Positions 25,056-34,685 are shown, counted from the first letter of the stretch. The stretch is DNA of 64,000 nucleotides from CAZEMR01 sp964513465 (GCA_964513465.1 CAZEMR010000001.1:1-64000); one strand, 5' to 3'. Made by a program: numbers and translations. The notes: a model not told the origin generated them from the sequence alone.

Positions 25056-27203
25056 ATGAACCGAGTAAAAAAAGAAAAACTTACCGAACAACTTCTCGAA
25101 ATGTTCAGGTTATACGACCGACCGCTTAAACTTAACGAGATTTCCAAAAAATTAAATATCACCGCCGATAGTAAAGATTATGAAAATCTTAAACAATTGC
25201 TTGTAAGTCTCGCAGAAGACAATATAATCAATAAGCTTTCGCGCCGCAGATATAACCTGCACGATGGCGAACACACCACCACATACAAAGGCCGCCTCGA
25301 AATCCGCAACGAACGCGGCATAATCGAAATGAAGGGCGAGGATTTCGACCAGGTGATAATCAAACCCCGCCATCTGAGCACTGCTCTCGAAGGCGATCTC
25401 GTGCTGTTCCGCCTGCTCGCAACCCGTCCCGGCAAAAAGCCTCGAGGAGAAGTAATAGAGGTAATCGAGCGCAACCAGCCGCGCTTTGTAGGAACAATCG
25501 ATTATGACGGACATTTTTATTTTCTGATCCCCGATGAGGAGAAATTCTTCATCGATTTTCTCATCCCCAACGGCATGCTCAAGGGCGCTAAAGAGGGCGA
25601 CAAAGTAGCCGCCGAATTCTATTACTGGGACGATCAGCACAAAAGCCCCAAGGCAAAAGTCGTCGAAGTGCTTGGCCGCTCGGGCGATCCCGAAGCGGAA
25701 TTCGACTCGATCGTAAAGGAATTCGATCTGATGGAGGATTTCCCGGAGGAAGTTATTGCCGAAACAAAAAAATTGAAAGCACCCATGGGCAAAGTTCCCG
25801 CGGGAAGAATGGACCTTCGGGAGGAGACTATTGTCACAATCGATCCGCCGGATGCGCGCGATTTCGACGACGGATTGTCGCTGAAAATTCTGGACAATGG
25901 CAATTACTATCTCGGAGTTCATATTGCCGATGTGAGTCATTATGTTACCGAAAATTCCGCTCTCGATATCGAGGCACGGTCGCGCAGCACCAGCACCTAT
26001 CTCGTAGATCGAGTGGTACCCATGCTCCCGGAAAAACTCTCCAACGATATTTGCTCGCTGCGCCCCGACGAAGACCGCAACGCATTCTCCGTATTTATGG
26101 AATTTTCCAATCGCGGAGCCCTCAAAAATTATAAAATCACCGAAAGCGTGATCCGAAGCAAACGGAGATTCTCTTACGACGAAGTCCTCGAAATAATCAA
26201 CGGCGAATCGGGCGAACATGAGCAGCTCGTAAAAAATCTTGATAAAGTAGCCCGAATTCTGAGAAAAAAACGCTTTCAGAAGGGCGGGATAGATTTCGAA
26301 ACCGACGAGCTAAAGTTCCGGCTCGATGAGGATAAATACCCCATAGAGGTATATCTCAAAAAACCGAATTTTGCAACCCAGCTTGTCGAGGAATGCATGC
26401 TGGCTGCCAATCAGACCGTGGCCGGCCATATCAAAAATCTGGAGCGAAAAATGAAGCCACGCCTCAGACTGCCATTTTTATACCGCGTGCACGACGAACC
26501 AGATCCGGGCCAGCTCAAAGAAGTGCTTTCGTTTATTGCTACATTCGGCCCGCGGCTGAATCAGAAGGAAGCCAATTCTAAAAACCTCAACGATCTGCTG
26601 CATATGATCCGGGGAAGCGAGGAGGAAAGCGTCGTCAACCAGGTATTGATTCGCGCCATGGCCAAAGCGATATATCTGCATAAAAATGTCGGGCATTACG
26701 GCCTGGGATTCAAAGAATATACGCATTTTACATCGCCTATACGCCGCTATCCGGATTTAATTATCCACAGATTTCTTAAAGAATATGCAAAAGGAAAAGT
26801 TGATAAAAATCGTCTGGAATTTTTGAATCAGCTCGCTAAAGAAGTCGGTCAGACTTCCAGCGATATGGAGCGACGCGCGATGGAAGCCGAGCGCGCCTCA
26901 ATCAAGCTCGCAAGCGCAATGATCGCCGACCAAAAAATCGGCGAGGAATACAACGGCACAATCACCGGGGTAACCAAATTCGGGCTATTTGTGCGTGTGG
27001 ACAAAATCTACGTCGAAGGTCTGCTCCATATCCGTGATCTGCTGGACGATTATTATATCTATGACGAGAAGAATTTCCGGCTGACCGGCAAACGCAACAA
27101 AAAAGTATTCCGTATCGGCGGGCGTTTCCGCGTAAAAATAATTAATGTAAATATCGAAAAACGCCAGATTGACTTCTCGTTCGTTGGCGACGTAGAGGAA
27201 TAA
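25056..27203 (+). CDS. rnr: Ribonuclease R
   Basis: A 715-residue 3'-to-5' exoribonuclease of the RNB family that degrades structured RNA. The order is an N-terminal winged helix (1-70), cold-shock/OB domains (80-230), the RNB domain (about 250-590) and a C-terminal S1 domain (635-712). The metal-binding motif is Ile-Asp-Pro-Pro-Asp-Ala-Arg-Asp-Phe-Asp-Asp near 266-276, and the His-Phe-Thr-Ser-Pro-Ile-Arg-Arg-Tyr segment near 560 is typical. Both support an active enzyme. The riboflavin synthase gene starts 3 nt after its stop, so the two are cotranscribed. Confidence 0.95.
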   Translation: MNRVKKEKLTEQLLEMFRLYDRPLKLNEISKKLNITADSKDYENLKQLLVSLAEDNIINKLSRRRYNLHDGEHTTTYKGRLEIRNERGIIEMKGEDFDQVIIKPRHLSTALEGDLVLFRLLATRPGKKPRGEVIEVIERNQPRFVGTIDYDGHFYFLIPDEEKFFIDFLIPNGMLKGAKEGDKVAAEFYYWDDQHKSPKAKVVEVLGRSGDPEAEFDSIVKEFDLMEDFPEEVIAETKKLKAPMGKVPAGRMDLREETIVTIDPPDARDFDDGLSLKILDNGNYYLGVHIADVSHYVTENSALDIEARSRSTSTYLVDRVVPMLPEKLSNDICSLRPDEDRNAFSVFMEFSNRGALKNYKITESVIRSKRRFSYDEVLEIINGESGEHEQLVKNLDKVARILRKKRFQKGGIDFETDELKFRLDEDKYPIEVYLKKPNFATQLVEECMLAANQTVAGHIKNLERKMKPRLRLPFLYRVHDEPDPGQLKEVLSFIATFGPRLNQKEANSKNLNDLLHMIRGSEEESVVNQVLIRAMAKAIYLHKNVGHYGLGFKEYTHFTSPIRRYPDLIIHRFLKEYAKGKVDKNRLEFLNQLAKEVGQTSSDMERRAMEAERASIKLASAMIADQKIGEEYNGTITGVTKFGLFVRVDKIYVEGLLHIRDLLDDYYIYDEKNFRLTGKRNKKVFRIGGRFRVKIINVNIEKRQIDFSFVGDVEE

Positions 27204-27206
27204 ACA

Positions 27207-27866
27207 ATGTTCACAGGATTAATCGAGGAAGTGGGCTATCTGGAATCGATCAGCCCAATCGGCGGCGGCCGAAGACTAAAAATTCGCGCAAACAAAATTA
27301 TCGGGGATGTCGCGATCGACGATTCGGTCGCGGTTTCCGGCGCATGCCAGACTGTGGTTGCTTATTCCGCGTCATCCATCGAGGTCGAAGCGGTCGAGGA
27401 AACACTTCGCAAAACCACGCTGGGCAAACTGCGGCCGGGTGCCCCGGTCAACCTCGAACGAGCTATGCGGCTCGGCGACCGCCTTGGCGGACACATGGTG
27501 CAGGGCCACGTCGATACCACCGGCGCAGTGCAGTCCATCGAACCCCAGCAGACCGGAATACTGATATGGATAGATTACCCCGCGGAATTCCGTAAATGGG
27601 TCGTTCCGCAGGGTTCAATCACAATTGACGGCGTCAGCCTTACGGTTGCCCGCACCGAAGGCAGCCGGCTGATGGTATCGATTATTCCACATACGTGGAA
27701 GATGACGACACTGGCAAAGCTGGCCAACGGAAGCAGGGTGAATCTGGAATTCGATATTCTGGGTAAATATATCGAGCGCATCACAACTGCCCGGCTTGCC
27801 GCAGAAAATGAAAAGCCCCGGGGAAATTCATCCCTGGAGCAATTCATTAATCAGCCTGATTATTAA
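27207..27866 (+). CDS. ribE: Riboflavin synthase alpha chain
   Basis: This enzyme dismutates two 6,7-dimethyl-8-ribityllumazine molecules to riboflavin. The 219-residue sequence opens with the conserved Met-Phe-Thr-Gly-Leu-Ile-Glu and consists of two similar beta-barrel halves. Gly-His-x-Val-Gln-Gly-His-Val-Asp in the first half near 94-102 and Ser-Leu-Thr-Val in the second are typical. The last 20 residues are a little longer than usual. There is no FMN riboswitch upstream; expression must come with rnr. The 3' end faces dsbD with only 9 nt between stops and no clear terminator. Confidence 0.95.
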   Translation: MFTGLIEEVGYLESISPIGGGRRLKIRANKIIGDVAIDDSVAVSGACQTVVAYSASSIEVEAVEETLRKTTLGKLRPGAPVNLERAMRLGDRLGGHMVQGHVDTTGAVQSIEPQQTGILIWIDYPAEFRKWVVPQGSITIDGVSLTVARTEGSRLMVSIIPHTWKMTTLAKLANGSRVNLEFDILGKYIERITTARLAAENEKPRGNSSLEQFINQPDY

Positions 27867-27875
27867 ATATCTATA

Positions 27876-29921
27876 TTATTCAATCAATCCCTTTGCGAGG
27901 AATTCGCGGAATTCCTCCACATTGCGCGTGAATGCCTTGGTGCCGATTACTTTGCCATCGGGTGTCAGCACCACATAAAGCGGTAATTCGATTGAATTGA
28001 ATTTATCCTTCTGAAATAGCTTGTTGGATTCGTATGGCTCGCCCCGGCGATCGGTAAAGAGCCGTACTTTTACCATTTTGTCCAATAAATTGCTGATCAC
28101 GGATTTCTCGAACATATTCTGCTCCATCCACCGGCAATTCGTACAGGTAAATCCCGTGAAATCGAGGAAAACCGGCTTGTTGGTGCGTTTTGCTTCCTCG
28201 AATGCCTGGTCCACGTTGGAATACCAGTTTGCGTGCGAATCCTCCGATTTTTTAGTGGTTACCTCGCCGAATCCTACGGCGGTCAGCCCAGCGCCACCCT
28301 CCATTATCATTTCATAATCCGGCGGGGGGAGGAAAGCGTCAAGCTCGCCGAGCTTCTGTCCGAATAATCCGCTCAGCAGATAGAAAGTAATTGCGGCGAA
28401 TAAAATCGAAAACACCACTCTCAGGCTGCCTACGCGTTCGACCGGAGTGTCGTTGCTAAGATGATAAAGGCCTAGTATGTATAATGTGATCAGAAGACCT
28501 GTGCCGATCCATATGGCCAGGAACATCTCTCGCGGCATTATTCCCCATGACCACACCAGATCCGCGTTGCTGATGAATTTAATAGCCGCTGCGATTTCGA
28601 GGAATCCCATTACGACTTTGACATTGTTCATCCAGCCGCCGGCCTTGGGCAGCGCAGACATCGCCGAGGGGAACAGCGCCAGAAGGAAAAACGGCGCCGC
28701 GAATACAAACGAGAACCCGAGCATACCGATTATCGGATAGAACCACTCGCCGCCAGCCGCCGACAAAAGAGCCGAGCCGACGAATGGTACAGTGCATGTA
28801 AACGAAGTCAGCGAAAACGTGAGTCCCATCAGCAGGACGCTCGTAAGGCCGCTGCCGCTCTGGCTTTTTGCATTCAGCTTGTTCATCAGTCCCGTGGGAA
28901 GCTGGATTTCGAATGCGCCGAAAAGATTGAGCGCAAATATTATAAATATTGCAGCTATAAGGAGATTGATCCATGGATTGGTCGCAAAGTCCTGAATACC
29001 CGTCGCGCCGAATATCAGCGCCAGAATGAATCCCAGCGCAGTAAATGTAATTATTATTCCCAGCGCATAGACCGACGAATCGCGCAATCCACGTCCGGGG
29101 CTTTTCTCAGCGCGCTTGGTAAAGAACGAGACGGTTATCGGCACCATAGGGAATACACAGGGCGTAAGCAGGGCCAGCGCTCCGGCAGTCATTGCAAACC
29201 ACAGAAATGAGAATATACCTTCGCTTTTTTTCTGCTCGATTTCCGTCTGGGATTCGGTCTGTACTATGGTTTCATCCGATTTATCGTCTTCTGGCGTCTG
29301 CATGTCTGCTTTGGCGGTTTCGGCTGTGTCCGGTTTTTCCGATTCTGTAATTGTTTCTTCGGTGTCGGTCGCGGTTTCAGGTGCAGTCTCGGGTTTGGTT
29401 GCTTCCTCGACCTGTGTGGCTGCGGCATAAGGATTGGCCTCTACAATCGCCTTGTATTCGTCAGGCGGCAGGCATCGCACGGGATCGCACTGCTGCGCAT
29501 AAAATACGACTGTTAATTTATCTTTCGAAAAATCAATATCTTTTTTGGCTTTCAGCGGGATTATGAATTCGAATTTCCCGGTATAATATTTAATTTCCAT
29601 CTGGAAAGCTTCGTCCTGCTTGGATTTTGGCTTAGGTGCGATAACGCTTCCGGTCATAGCGGCGAGCGATTCGGGCTCGACCGTTATCTCCGTTTGCGTC
29701 GGGCCGATTCCTTCGGGGCCGACCTGATATTCGAGACCGTAGGTATACCATGTTTTTTCGAAATCGACAATTAGTTTTACCTTGAATTCATCGCCTGATT
29801 GAACTTTAGCGGCAGAGGGGAGAGCTTTCATCGTGAAGTGCTGGTTACTGTCTGCGCTGACGGCAGAAGCAGCCAGAAAGAGCGAAATAATAATTGCAGT
29901 AATGAAGGCTTTGTGTTTCAT
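27876..29921 (-). CDS. dsbD: Thiol:disulfide interchange protein DsbD
   Basis: DsbD passes electrons from cytoplasmic thioredoxin across the inner membrane to periplasmic proteins. The 681 residues include a signal peptide (1-23) and a periplasmic alpha domain with Cys-Asp-Pro-Val-Arg-Cys near 150. A Glu/Thr-rich linker (175-235) precedes eight TM helices, with redox Cys in Thr-Pro-Cys-Val-Phe-Pro and Phe-Thr-Cys-Thr-Val-Pro. The C-terminal thioredoxin-like gamma domain carries Cys-Thr-Asn-Cys near 595. All three Cys pairs are present. AGGA lies upstream of ATG. Together with trxB it gives the window a full reducing route to the periplasm. Confidence 0.94.
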   Translation of the reverse strand: MKHKAFITAIIISLFLAASAVSADSNQHFTMKALPSAAKVQSGDEFKVKLIVDFEKTWYTYGLEYQVGPEGIGPTQTEITVEPESLAAMTGSVIAPKPKSKQDEAFQMEIKYYTGKFEFIIPLKAKKDIDFSKDKLTVVFYAQQCDPVRCLPPDEYKAIVEANPYAAATQVEEATKPETAPETATDTEETITESEKPDTAETAKADMQTPEDDKSDETIVQTESQTEIEQKKSEGIFSFLWFAMTAGALALLTPCVFPMVPITVSFFTKRAEKSPGRGLRDSSVYALGIIITFTALGFILALIFGATGIQDFATNPWINLLIAAIFIIFALNLFGAFEIQLPTGLMNKLNAKSQSGSGLTSVLLMGLTFSLTSFTCTVPFVGSALLSAAGGEWFYPIIGMLGFSFVFAAPFFLLALFPSAMSALPKAGGWMNNVKVVMGFLEIAAAIKFISNADLVWSWGIMPREMFLAIWIGTGLLITLYILGLYHLSNDTPVERVGSLRVVFSILFAAITFYLLSGLFGQKLGELDAFLPPPDYEMIMEGGAGLTAVGFGEVTTKKSEDSHANWYSNVDQAFEEAKRTNKPVFLDFTGFTCTNCRWMEQNMFEKSVISNLLDKMVKVRLFTDRRGEPYESNKLFQKDKFNSIELPLYVVLTPDGKVIGTKAFTRNVEEFREFLAKGLIE

Positions 29922-29990
29922 ATAAATTCCTGACTTATCTTATTTCATTTAGGATATCAATTTCCGACGTTTTTTCCGGGAAAATATTAA

Positions 29991-31010
29991 TTATTCGCTG
30001 TCTGACTGGAAATATGTGATAATCCGGCTGTCCTTGAATGGCTTGCCTGGTCCGCCGCGCATTTTTATCGAGTCCTGCAATTTCTGAGAGAATACCTGGG
30101 CCGCGTTATATCCATAAGTGCGCAGAAGGTAATTCAGCGCAATCACTTCGGCGATTACCGTAATATTTTTTCCCGGGAATATTGGCAGTTTTACGGTCGA
30201 AATTTCCACGCCCATTACCTCGGTCGGTTCCTCGTCCAGTCCGGTGCGGGTATATTCTTCGGCGCGGTCCCATTCCTCGAGCACCACAATGGTCTCGAGC
30301 CGCTTCTGGAATCGTATGGAACGGATGCCGAACATCTGGCGGATGTCGATTATCCCGAGGCCGCGGATTTCCATAAAATGCTGTACCATGCTGGTGCCGG
30401 TGCCCATCAGTATGGCTTCGCGCTTTTTGGTCAGCATTACCACATCGTCAGTTACGAGGCGGTGTCCGCGTTCAACCAGGTCGAGTGCGATCTCGCTTTT
30501 GCCGATGCCGCTTTTGCCTGCGAACAGCATCCCCACGCCATAAACATCCATAAACGAGCCGTGCACGACTATCTGCGGCGCGAAAACGTCGTCGAGATAC
30601 TCAGACAGACGGAACGATGTCGTCGTGGTGTCATAGGGCGTTGTGAAAACCGCTATGGAGTTTTTCTTGGCAATAGCGATCAGATCGGGGTTGAGCCGGT
30701 TATTGTTCGTAAGCACGATGCAGGGGATGGGGAACTGGCATAAAGTCGAGAATGCCTTTACTCGATCGGTGCGTGGCAGGCTGTCCAGGTAATAATGCTC
30801 GGTATTGCCGAAAATCTGCACCTGATTATAATTAAAAAGCCCCACATATCCGGCCAGCGCGAGCTGAGGCCGGTATAAATATTTATTCTGGATAAAATTC
30901 TGAAGACCAACGCCTGTGGTAAGGCATTCCAGCTTGGCCGGGGCTTCGAGCAGATGCGCCACAGGTACGCGCTCCTGCTTAAGTACTTTTTGATTTTTAA
31001 ATAATTCCAT
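29991..31010 (-). CDS. hprK: HPr kinase/phosphorylase
   Basis: A 339-residue bifunctional kinase/phosphorylase that acts on a serine of HPr. An N-terminal MurE-like domain (1-125) is followed by the kinase domain with Walker A Gly-Lys-Ser-Gly-Ile-Gly-Lys-Ser (near 149-156), then Arg-Gly-His-Arg-Leu-Val-Thr-Asp-Asp, and the Ile-Arg-Gly-Leu-Gly-Ile-Ile-Asp-Ile signature near 200. An upstream start adds 12 residues but would lie in the terminator hairpin at 31031-31064, so ATG at 31010 is taken. No HPr or PTS gene lies nearby. In Gram-negatives this kinase often acts outside sugar transport. Confidence 0.93.
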   Translation of the reverse strand: MELFKNQKVLKQERVPVAHLLEAPAKLECLTTGVGLQNFIQNKYLYRPQLALAGYVGLFNYNQVQIFGNTEHYYLDSLPRTDRVKAFSTLCQFPIPCIVLTNNNRLNPDLIAIAKKNSIAVFTTPYDTTTTSFRLSEYLDDVFAPQIVVHGSFMDVYGVGMLFAGKSGIGKSEIALDLVERGHRLVTDDVVMLTKKREAILMGTGTSMVQHFMEIRGLGIIDIRQMFGIRSIRFQKRLETIVVLEEWDRAEEYTRTGLDEEPTEVMGVEISTVKLPIFPGKNITVIAEVIALNYLLRTYGYNAAQVFSQKLQDSIKMRGGPGKPFKDSRIITYFQSDSE

Positions 31011-31030
31011 TGACGTCTTGCAATTATGAC

Positions 31031-31064
31031 AAAATAAAAGGGGCAATTTTTGAAAATCGCCCCT
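31031..31064 (-). terminator. Terminator between hpf and hprK
   Basis: On the minus strand AGGGGCGATTTT and AAAATTGCCCCT form a long stem with a tiny loop, followed by a T-rich run. It separates hpf from hprK and also fixes the hprK start downstream. Confidence 0.85.
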
Positions 31065-31121
31065 GTATCCAAAATATGATTTTTTTATGTTATGAAAAAA
31101 TTCTTTTTGACAGATTAATAA

Positions 31122-31409
31122 TCATTTACTATTGCGTTTTGTCTTGACCTTCCGGAGCTTGCGCACCATTTTGCTCGAACTTTCCGAAAGGCTTTTATGA
31201 AAATCGTCCGAGCCCTCGCGGACGACAAGGGTGTCTCCTTTGATATTCACCCTGAATTCCACTATTTTCTCCGAATCGTTGATAAATTCCACGTCAGTAC
31301 TGATAATTCCATCATAGAATTTCTCGAAATTACTGGCCTCCTGAATTGCGTCTTCCTGCAGACTTGGGTGCTGTCCTTTGAAGTGGCGGAATGTTACTCG
31401 TGTTTGCAT
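31122..31409 (-). CDS. hpf: Ribosome hibernation promoting factor, short form
   Basis: A 95-residue HPF/RaiA-type protein that binds the 30S decoding region and stabilises idle ribosomes. The beta-alpha-beta-beta-beta-alpha pattern is visible, with an N-terminal Thr-Phe-Arg-His-Phe strand, a long helix near 15-30 and a basic C-terminal helix (Lys-Met-Val-Arg-Lys-Leu-Arg-Lys). It lacks the dimerisation domain of long HPF. GAGG lies before the ATG. It is followed by hprK after a terminator, a pairing reminiscent of the hpf-ptsN-hprK order in other genomes. Confidence 0.87.
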   Translation of the reverse strand: MQTRVTFRHFKGQHPSLQEDAIQEASNFEKFYDGIISTDVEFINDSEKIVEFRVNIKGDTLVVREGSDDFHKSLSESSSKMVRKLRKVKTKRNSK

Positions 31410-31503
31410 ACTGACCTCTTGTTAACTGTAACATGTATGTATCAGCGCTGGTTGCGCCGTTTTGTTTATGTATGCTTCTATATATATCAACGCAGCTCGA
31501 TGA

Positions 31504-32307
31504 TTATTGTTTTGATCTGTTCGAAATTTTTGTTATAAAATTGAGAGAAACTGCTAAATCGAGCTCCAGCACCGAGGGCATAAGCGTAACCGGACTCTCC
31601 AATTCAGGTGGAACCCGCTGGAATTGCCGCCTGATCCTGTAAAATATATCAATTTTGCGGAATATATATGTATATCTCAGCTCGATTATCAGACTGCCCG
31701 GCAATGCTTCGACGCGGCGTTTGTCGAATCCGAGCTCGACTCCGATATATGCTCTTATTGCCGGAAATACTTCGTTTCCCTCGTATTGCAAGCCGCCGGT
31801 GCGAGTATCTCGGGGGATATCCGAGTATACCGATTCGTTCCATTCGATAGTGCCGAAGCAGATTCCGCCGCCGCCGCCTACATATGTCCGGAATTGGGCA
31901 TCCCACGGGACGTGCTCGATCGAAAGTATAAGCGGAATTGTCTGTATCTTAATATCCTGGACAATCTGGCGATTGCCCGGGCGGGGGAATTCAACTCCCT
32001 GAGTGTAGCTTTCGCTGAGTTGGGCTAAAAAGAAATTACCAGCCATCGCCAGCCGGAAATTGTCCATGATTTCGAAACGTGTGCCGGCCCCGAAATTTAG
32101 CTGCTGATCGAAAAGGGACTTATTGCCCTCGAGCGCATTGCGGTATATATCAAAAAATTCGTTCGAAGGAATCGCCAGTGGATAGCCGAGCATCAGATAG
32201 AAGTCTTTTTCCTCGATATTACGGCCGCTGGCGATAGCGCTCTGGGCAGGAATCCGAGTAGCCGATAATGAAATGAATATGATAAATAATGATAAAAATT
32301 TTATCAT
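31504..32307 (-). CDS. Predicted outer-membrane beta-barrel protein
   Basis: A 267-residue protein with a signal peptide ending near Ile-Pro-Ala-Gln (22). The rest shows alternating polar/apolar strands with aromatic ends, for example Phe-Arg-Leu-Ala-Met-Ala-Gly-Asn-Phe-Phe, Tyr-Val-Gly-Gly-Gly-Gly-Gly-Ile and Leu-Ile-Ile-Glu-Leu-Arg-Tyr-Thr-Tyr. That fits an 8- to 10-strand barrel of the PorT/OmpW-like type. The exact family is not recognised. It lies 28 nt after the GNAT gene on the same strand. Confidence 0.72.
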   Translation of the reverse strand: MIKFLSLFIIFISLSATRIPAQSAIASGRNIEEKDFYLMLGYPLAIPSNEFFDIYRNALEGNKSLFDQQLNFGAGTRFEIMDNFRLAMAGNFFLAQLSESYTQGVEFPRPGNRQIVQDIKIQTIPLILSIEHVPWDAQFRTYVGGGGGICFGTIEWNESVYSDIPRDTRTGGLQYEGNEVFPAIRAYIGVELGFDKRRVEALPGSLIIELRYTYIFRKIDIFYRIRRQFQRVPPELESPVTLMPSVLELDLAVSLNFITKISNRSKQ

Positions 32308-32335
32308 AGAACAGCGCGCAATGTGACTAAATCGA

Positions 32336-33094
32336 TCAGAAGTGCTTTTTAATAATATTCTCGAAACGAGTTTTGCTGATATAATGATCCTCGAGCAATT
32401 TGCCGTCTTTAATCAAGGCAAATGTGCCATAGCCGGATGGCGTATTTCGTGCGTCCTCCGGTGTTTTCAGCTCGATTACCGACAATTCGATACCATGCTC
32501 TCCGGCGGTCTGGCTGATTGCATCGACGGCTTTTTCGTGCCAGGGGCACTGGTCGGTGTATAGCAAATGCCAGCCGGTATATTTGTCACCTGCGGCAGGA
32601 CATTCAATAAAATGTGGTCTGACGGCGCCACCCCCGAATGGTTTATACATCAATTCGAATCGGTCGCGTTTGTCGGCCAGTTCGAAGCCGTTTTTTTCGA
32701 ATATACTTTTGCCTGCAATCCAGGTACCTTTGCTGCTCATTGCACAAATTCCATCTTTATTGCAGGCATTTGCATCTTCTTCGCATTTCCGTATTAACTG
32801 CGAACCGACGGAGTTATTCTTGACGTCTTTGCCGTATATCATAATGCACTGAATAAACAAATAATTCTGAGCATTAACAGGGCGCCATGCGGCTTCCGAG
32901 GGCAGATATTCTATAAACCCGAGCTGTTTTCCCGCGGAGTCTTCGGCTATAATTATGCGAATGCCTTTGTTGAATTCGCTTTTGAACCAAGCGGCTTTGC
33001 GGCGGAACCCCTCGCTGTCCTTGTCTTTGATGCAGAACAATCCCTTCTCATCAACATTCTGCGGGGTAACGGTCACAAATCGAATATCATTCAT
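32336..33094 (-). CDS. GNAT acetyltransferase with YoaP-like thioredoxin-fold C-terminus
   Basis: The 252-residue protein has an N-terminal GNAT fold (1-150), with an acetyl-CoA loop near Gly-Ser-Gln-Leu-Ile-Arg-Lys-Cys (about 97-104). A C-terminal YoaP-type domain (about 165-250) looks like a thioredoxin fold, with Tyr-Thr-Asp-Gln-Cys-Pro-Trp-His at its start. Only one Cys is present in that motif, so it is not a classic CxxC oxidoreductase. The substrate is unknown. The gene begins 18 nt after accD ends and is probably cotranscribed with it. Confidence 0.8.
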   Translation of the reverse strand: MNDIRFVTVTPQNVDEKGLFCIKDKDSEGFRRKAAWFKSEFNKGIRIIIAEDSAGKQLGFIEYLPSEAAWRPVNAQNYLFIQCIMIYGKDVKNNSVGSQLIRKCEEDANACNKDGICAMSSKGTWIAGKSIFEKNGFELADKRDRFELMYKPFGGGAVRPHFIECPAAGDKYTGWHLLYTDQCPWHEKAVDAISQTAGEHGIELSVIELKTPEDARNTPSGYGTFALIKDGKLLEDHYISKTRFENIIKKHF

Positions 33095-33112
33095 AAATCT
33101 TTCCGGTAAAAA

Positions 33113-33952
33113 TTACTTCCCGAACCACTCGATAATATTGTGAATAGTATCCCGCAAATCGGCGCGTTGGACGATTTTATCCACAAAGCCCTTCTCTTGC
33201 AAAAATTCCGAACGCTGGAAGCCCTGAGGCAGCTTTTTGCGGATGGTCTGCTCGATTACTCGTGGCCCGGCAAATCCGATAAGCGCGCCTGGCTCGGCCA
33301 GCATTACATCGCCCAGCATCGCGAACGACGCAGTCACGCCGCCGGTAGTGGGATCGGTCAGAAGTACGATATATGGAATCTTAGCCTCGGCGAGCTCGGC
33401 TACCATTGCGCTGGTTTTGGCCATCTGCATAAGCGAAATCGCGGCCTCCTGCATGCGCGCACCACCGGATGCGCTGATAACGAGATAGGGCATCTTGCGG
33501 TCTATGGCCGTGCGGGCGGCGCGGCAGAATTTCTCGCCTACCACTGCGCCCATGCTGCCGCCAATGTAATTGAAATTCATACATGCAAACGATATAGGCT
33601 TGCCTTTCAGCTTGGCTGTGCCGGTAGTTATGGCCTCGTTTACTCCGGATTTTTTATAGCCCGCTTCGATTCGCTCGGGATATGGCTTGGTGTCGACAAA
33701 TTCCAGCGGATCGGTAGGGCGAATGTTAGTATTGGTTTCCTCGAAGCTGCCTTCGTCAAGAATGATTGTGATATATTCACGCGAACCCACCCGGAAGTGG
33801 TAGTTGCATTTTTTGCAGGTGAAAAGATTTTGCTCGAGTTCCTGTTTATATATAACTTCGTTGCACGCGGGGCAGTTAGTCCATAGTCCGCCGGGCATTT
33901 CACGTTGCTGGTTTTCTTCAATATTTTTTTTGGATCGCGTAAACCATGCCAT
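33113..33952 (-). CDS. accD: Acetyl-CoA carboxylase carboxyltransferase subunit beta
   Basis: AccD transfers the carboxyl group from biotin to acetyl-CoA to make malonyl-CoA, the first committed step of fatty-acid synthesis. The 279-residue protein has the N-terminal zinc ribbon (Cys27-x2-Cys30 and Cys46-x2-Cys49) and the crotonase-like core with Ser-Ala-Ser-Gly-Gly-Ala-Arg-Met-Gln-Glu and Gly-Phe-Ala-Gly-Pro-Arg-Val-Ile. Length is normal. AGGA lies 7 nt before ATG. accA is not in the window. Confidence 0.96.
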   Translation of the reverse strand: MAWFTRSKKNIEENQQREMPGGLWTNCPACNEVIYKQELEQNLFTCKKCNYHFRVGSREYITIILDEGSFEETNTNIRPTDPLEFVDTKPYPERIEAGYKKSGVNEAITTGTAKLKGKPISFACMNFNYIGGSMGAVVGEKFCRAARTAIDRKMPYLVISASGGARMQEAAISLMQMAKTSAMVAELAEAKIPYIVLLTDPTTGGVTASFAMLGDVMLAEPGALIGFAGPRVIEQTIRKKLPQGFQRSEFLQEKGFVDKIVQRADLRDTIHNIIEWFGK

Positions 33953-34043
33953 AACTGTTCCTTATTCAGTCAAAATTAACTTAATTTTAATTCAAAGATA
34001 GGAATATTTTCACTAATTTCAAGTATTAATTAAAATTTCCGTT

Positions 34044-34586
34044 TCAACGTCCGGATCGCATTGTAACCGGGTTGATATAGTCGATATAATTTTCGTCATA
34101 AATATGCAGCACACCGTCGTAGGGGAGAGTCTCCTCGATATTGAAAAACGGCCCCGGCTTGGCAATTATACCCATGATGCCCATATCGGTGAATACCGCG
34201 CTGACCACTGCCAGCTCCTGTTTGCGACGATGCACAAAGAAAAGTTTTTCGTTAAGCTTGCGGCGTAGAGATTTTAGCACCCTTGGCTCCAGCTCTTTGT
34301 CTTTAAGCATTTTGTTGAGTGGAAACGCCTCGCGGAGATCGATAAGGTCGACCATTACGCGATTGTAAAGATGTAGTATTTTTTTTTGGCCGTCCTGTTC
34401 GAATGGGATAGAGTCCTGCCCCTGATAAAGCGGAGCGTCTTTAAGCACTATACTGGATTTGTCGACTTTCGAAAGGGGGCCTTTTTTGATCAGAATTTTT
34501 TCATCATTGGCGATAACAGCGGTCAGTCTTTCCCCTTTATGCTTTGCGATTATTTTTAGTTTCTGTTCGTGAGTCAATTTTCCCAT
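34044..34586 (-). CDS. Conserved-looking soluble protein of unknown function
   Basis: From ATG at 34586, with AGGA 10 nt upstream, the protein has 180 residues; a longer frame adds 29 residues of unlikely sequence. It is basic in the first third, with no signal or TM helix. A Lys-rich helix (about Arg-Val-Leu-Lys-Ser-Leu-Arg-Arg-Lys-Leu) lies in the middle, with beta-rich flanks and the ending Tyr-Ile-Asp-Tyr-Ile-Asn-Pro-Val-Thr. I do not recognise a domain. It lies about 100 nt after the bPH2 operon on the same strand, which gives no clear hint of function. Confidence 0.7.
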   Translation of the reverse strand: MGKLTHEQKLKIIAKHKGERLTAVIANDEKILIKKGPLSKVDKSSIVLKDAPLYQGQDSIPFEQDGQKKILHLYNRVMVDLIDLREAFPLNKMLKDKELEPRVLKSLRRKLNEKLFFVHRRKQELAVVSAVFTDMGIMGIIAKPGPFFNIEETLPYDGVLHIYDENYIDYINPVTMRSGR

Positions 34587-34685
34587 TATTCTATTTCCTG
34601 ATATATTTACTTTAAAATCATAAGCGCTGAGAAACCATATACAAAGATAAAAAATTCCTGTAAACCCCGGCAAATTTGTTTTCGA

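Noticed and set aside
25152..26219. 355-residue minus-strand ORF opposite rnr
   Set aside because: Shadow frame of rnr, made long by codon bias; no recognisable domain.
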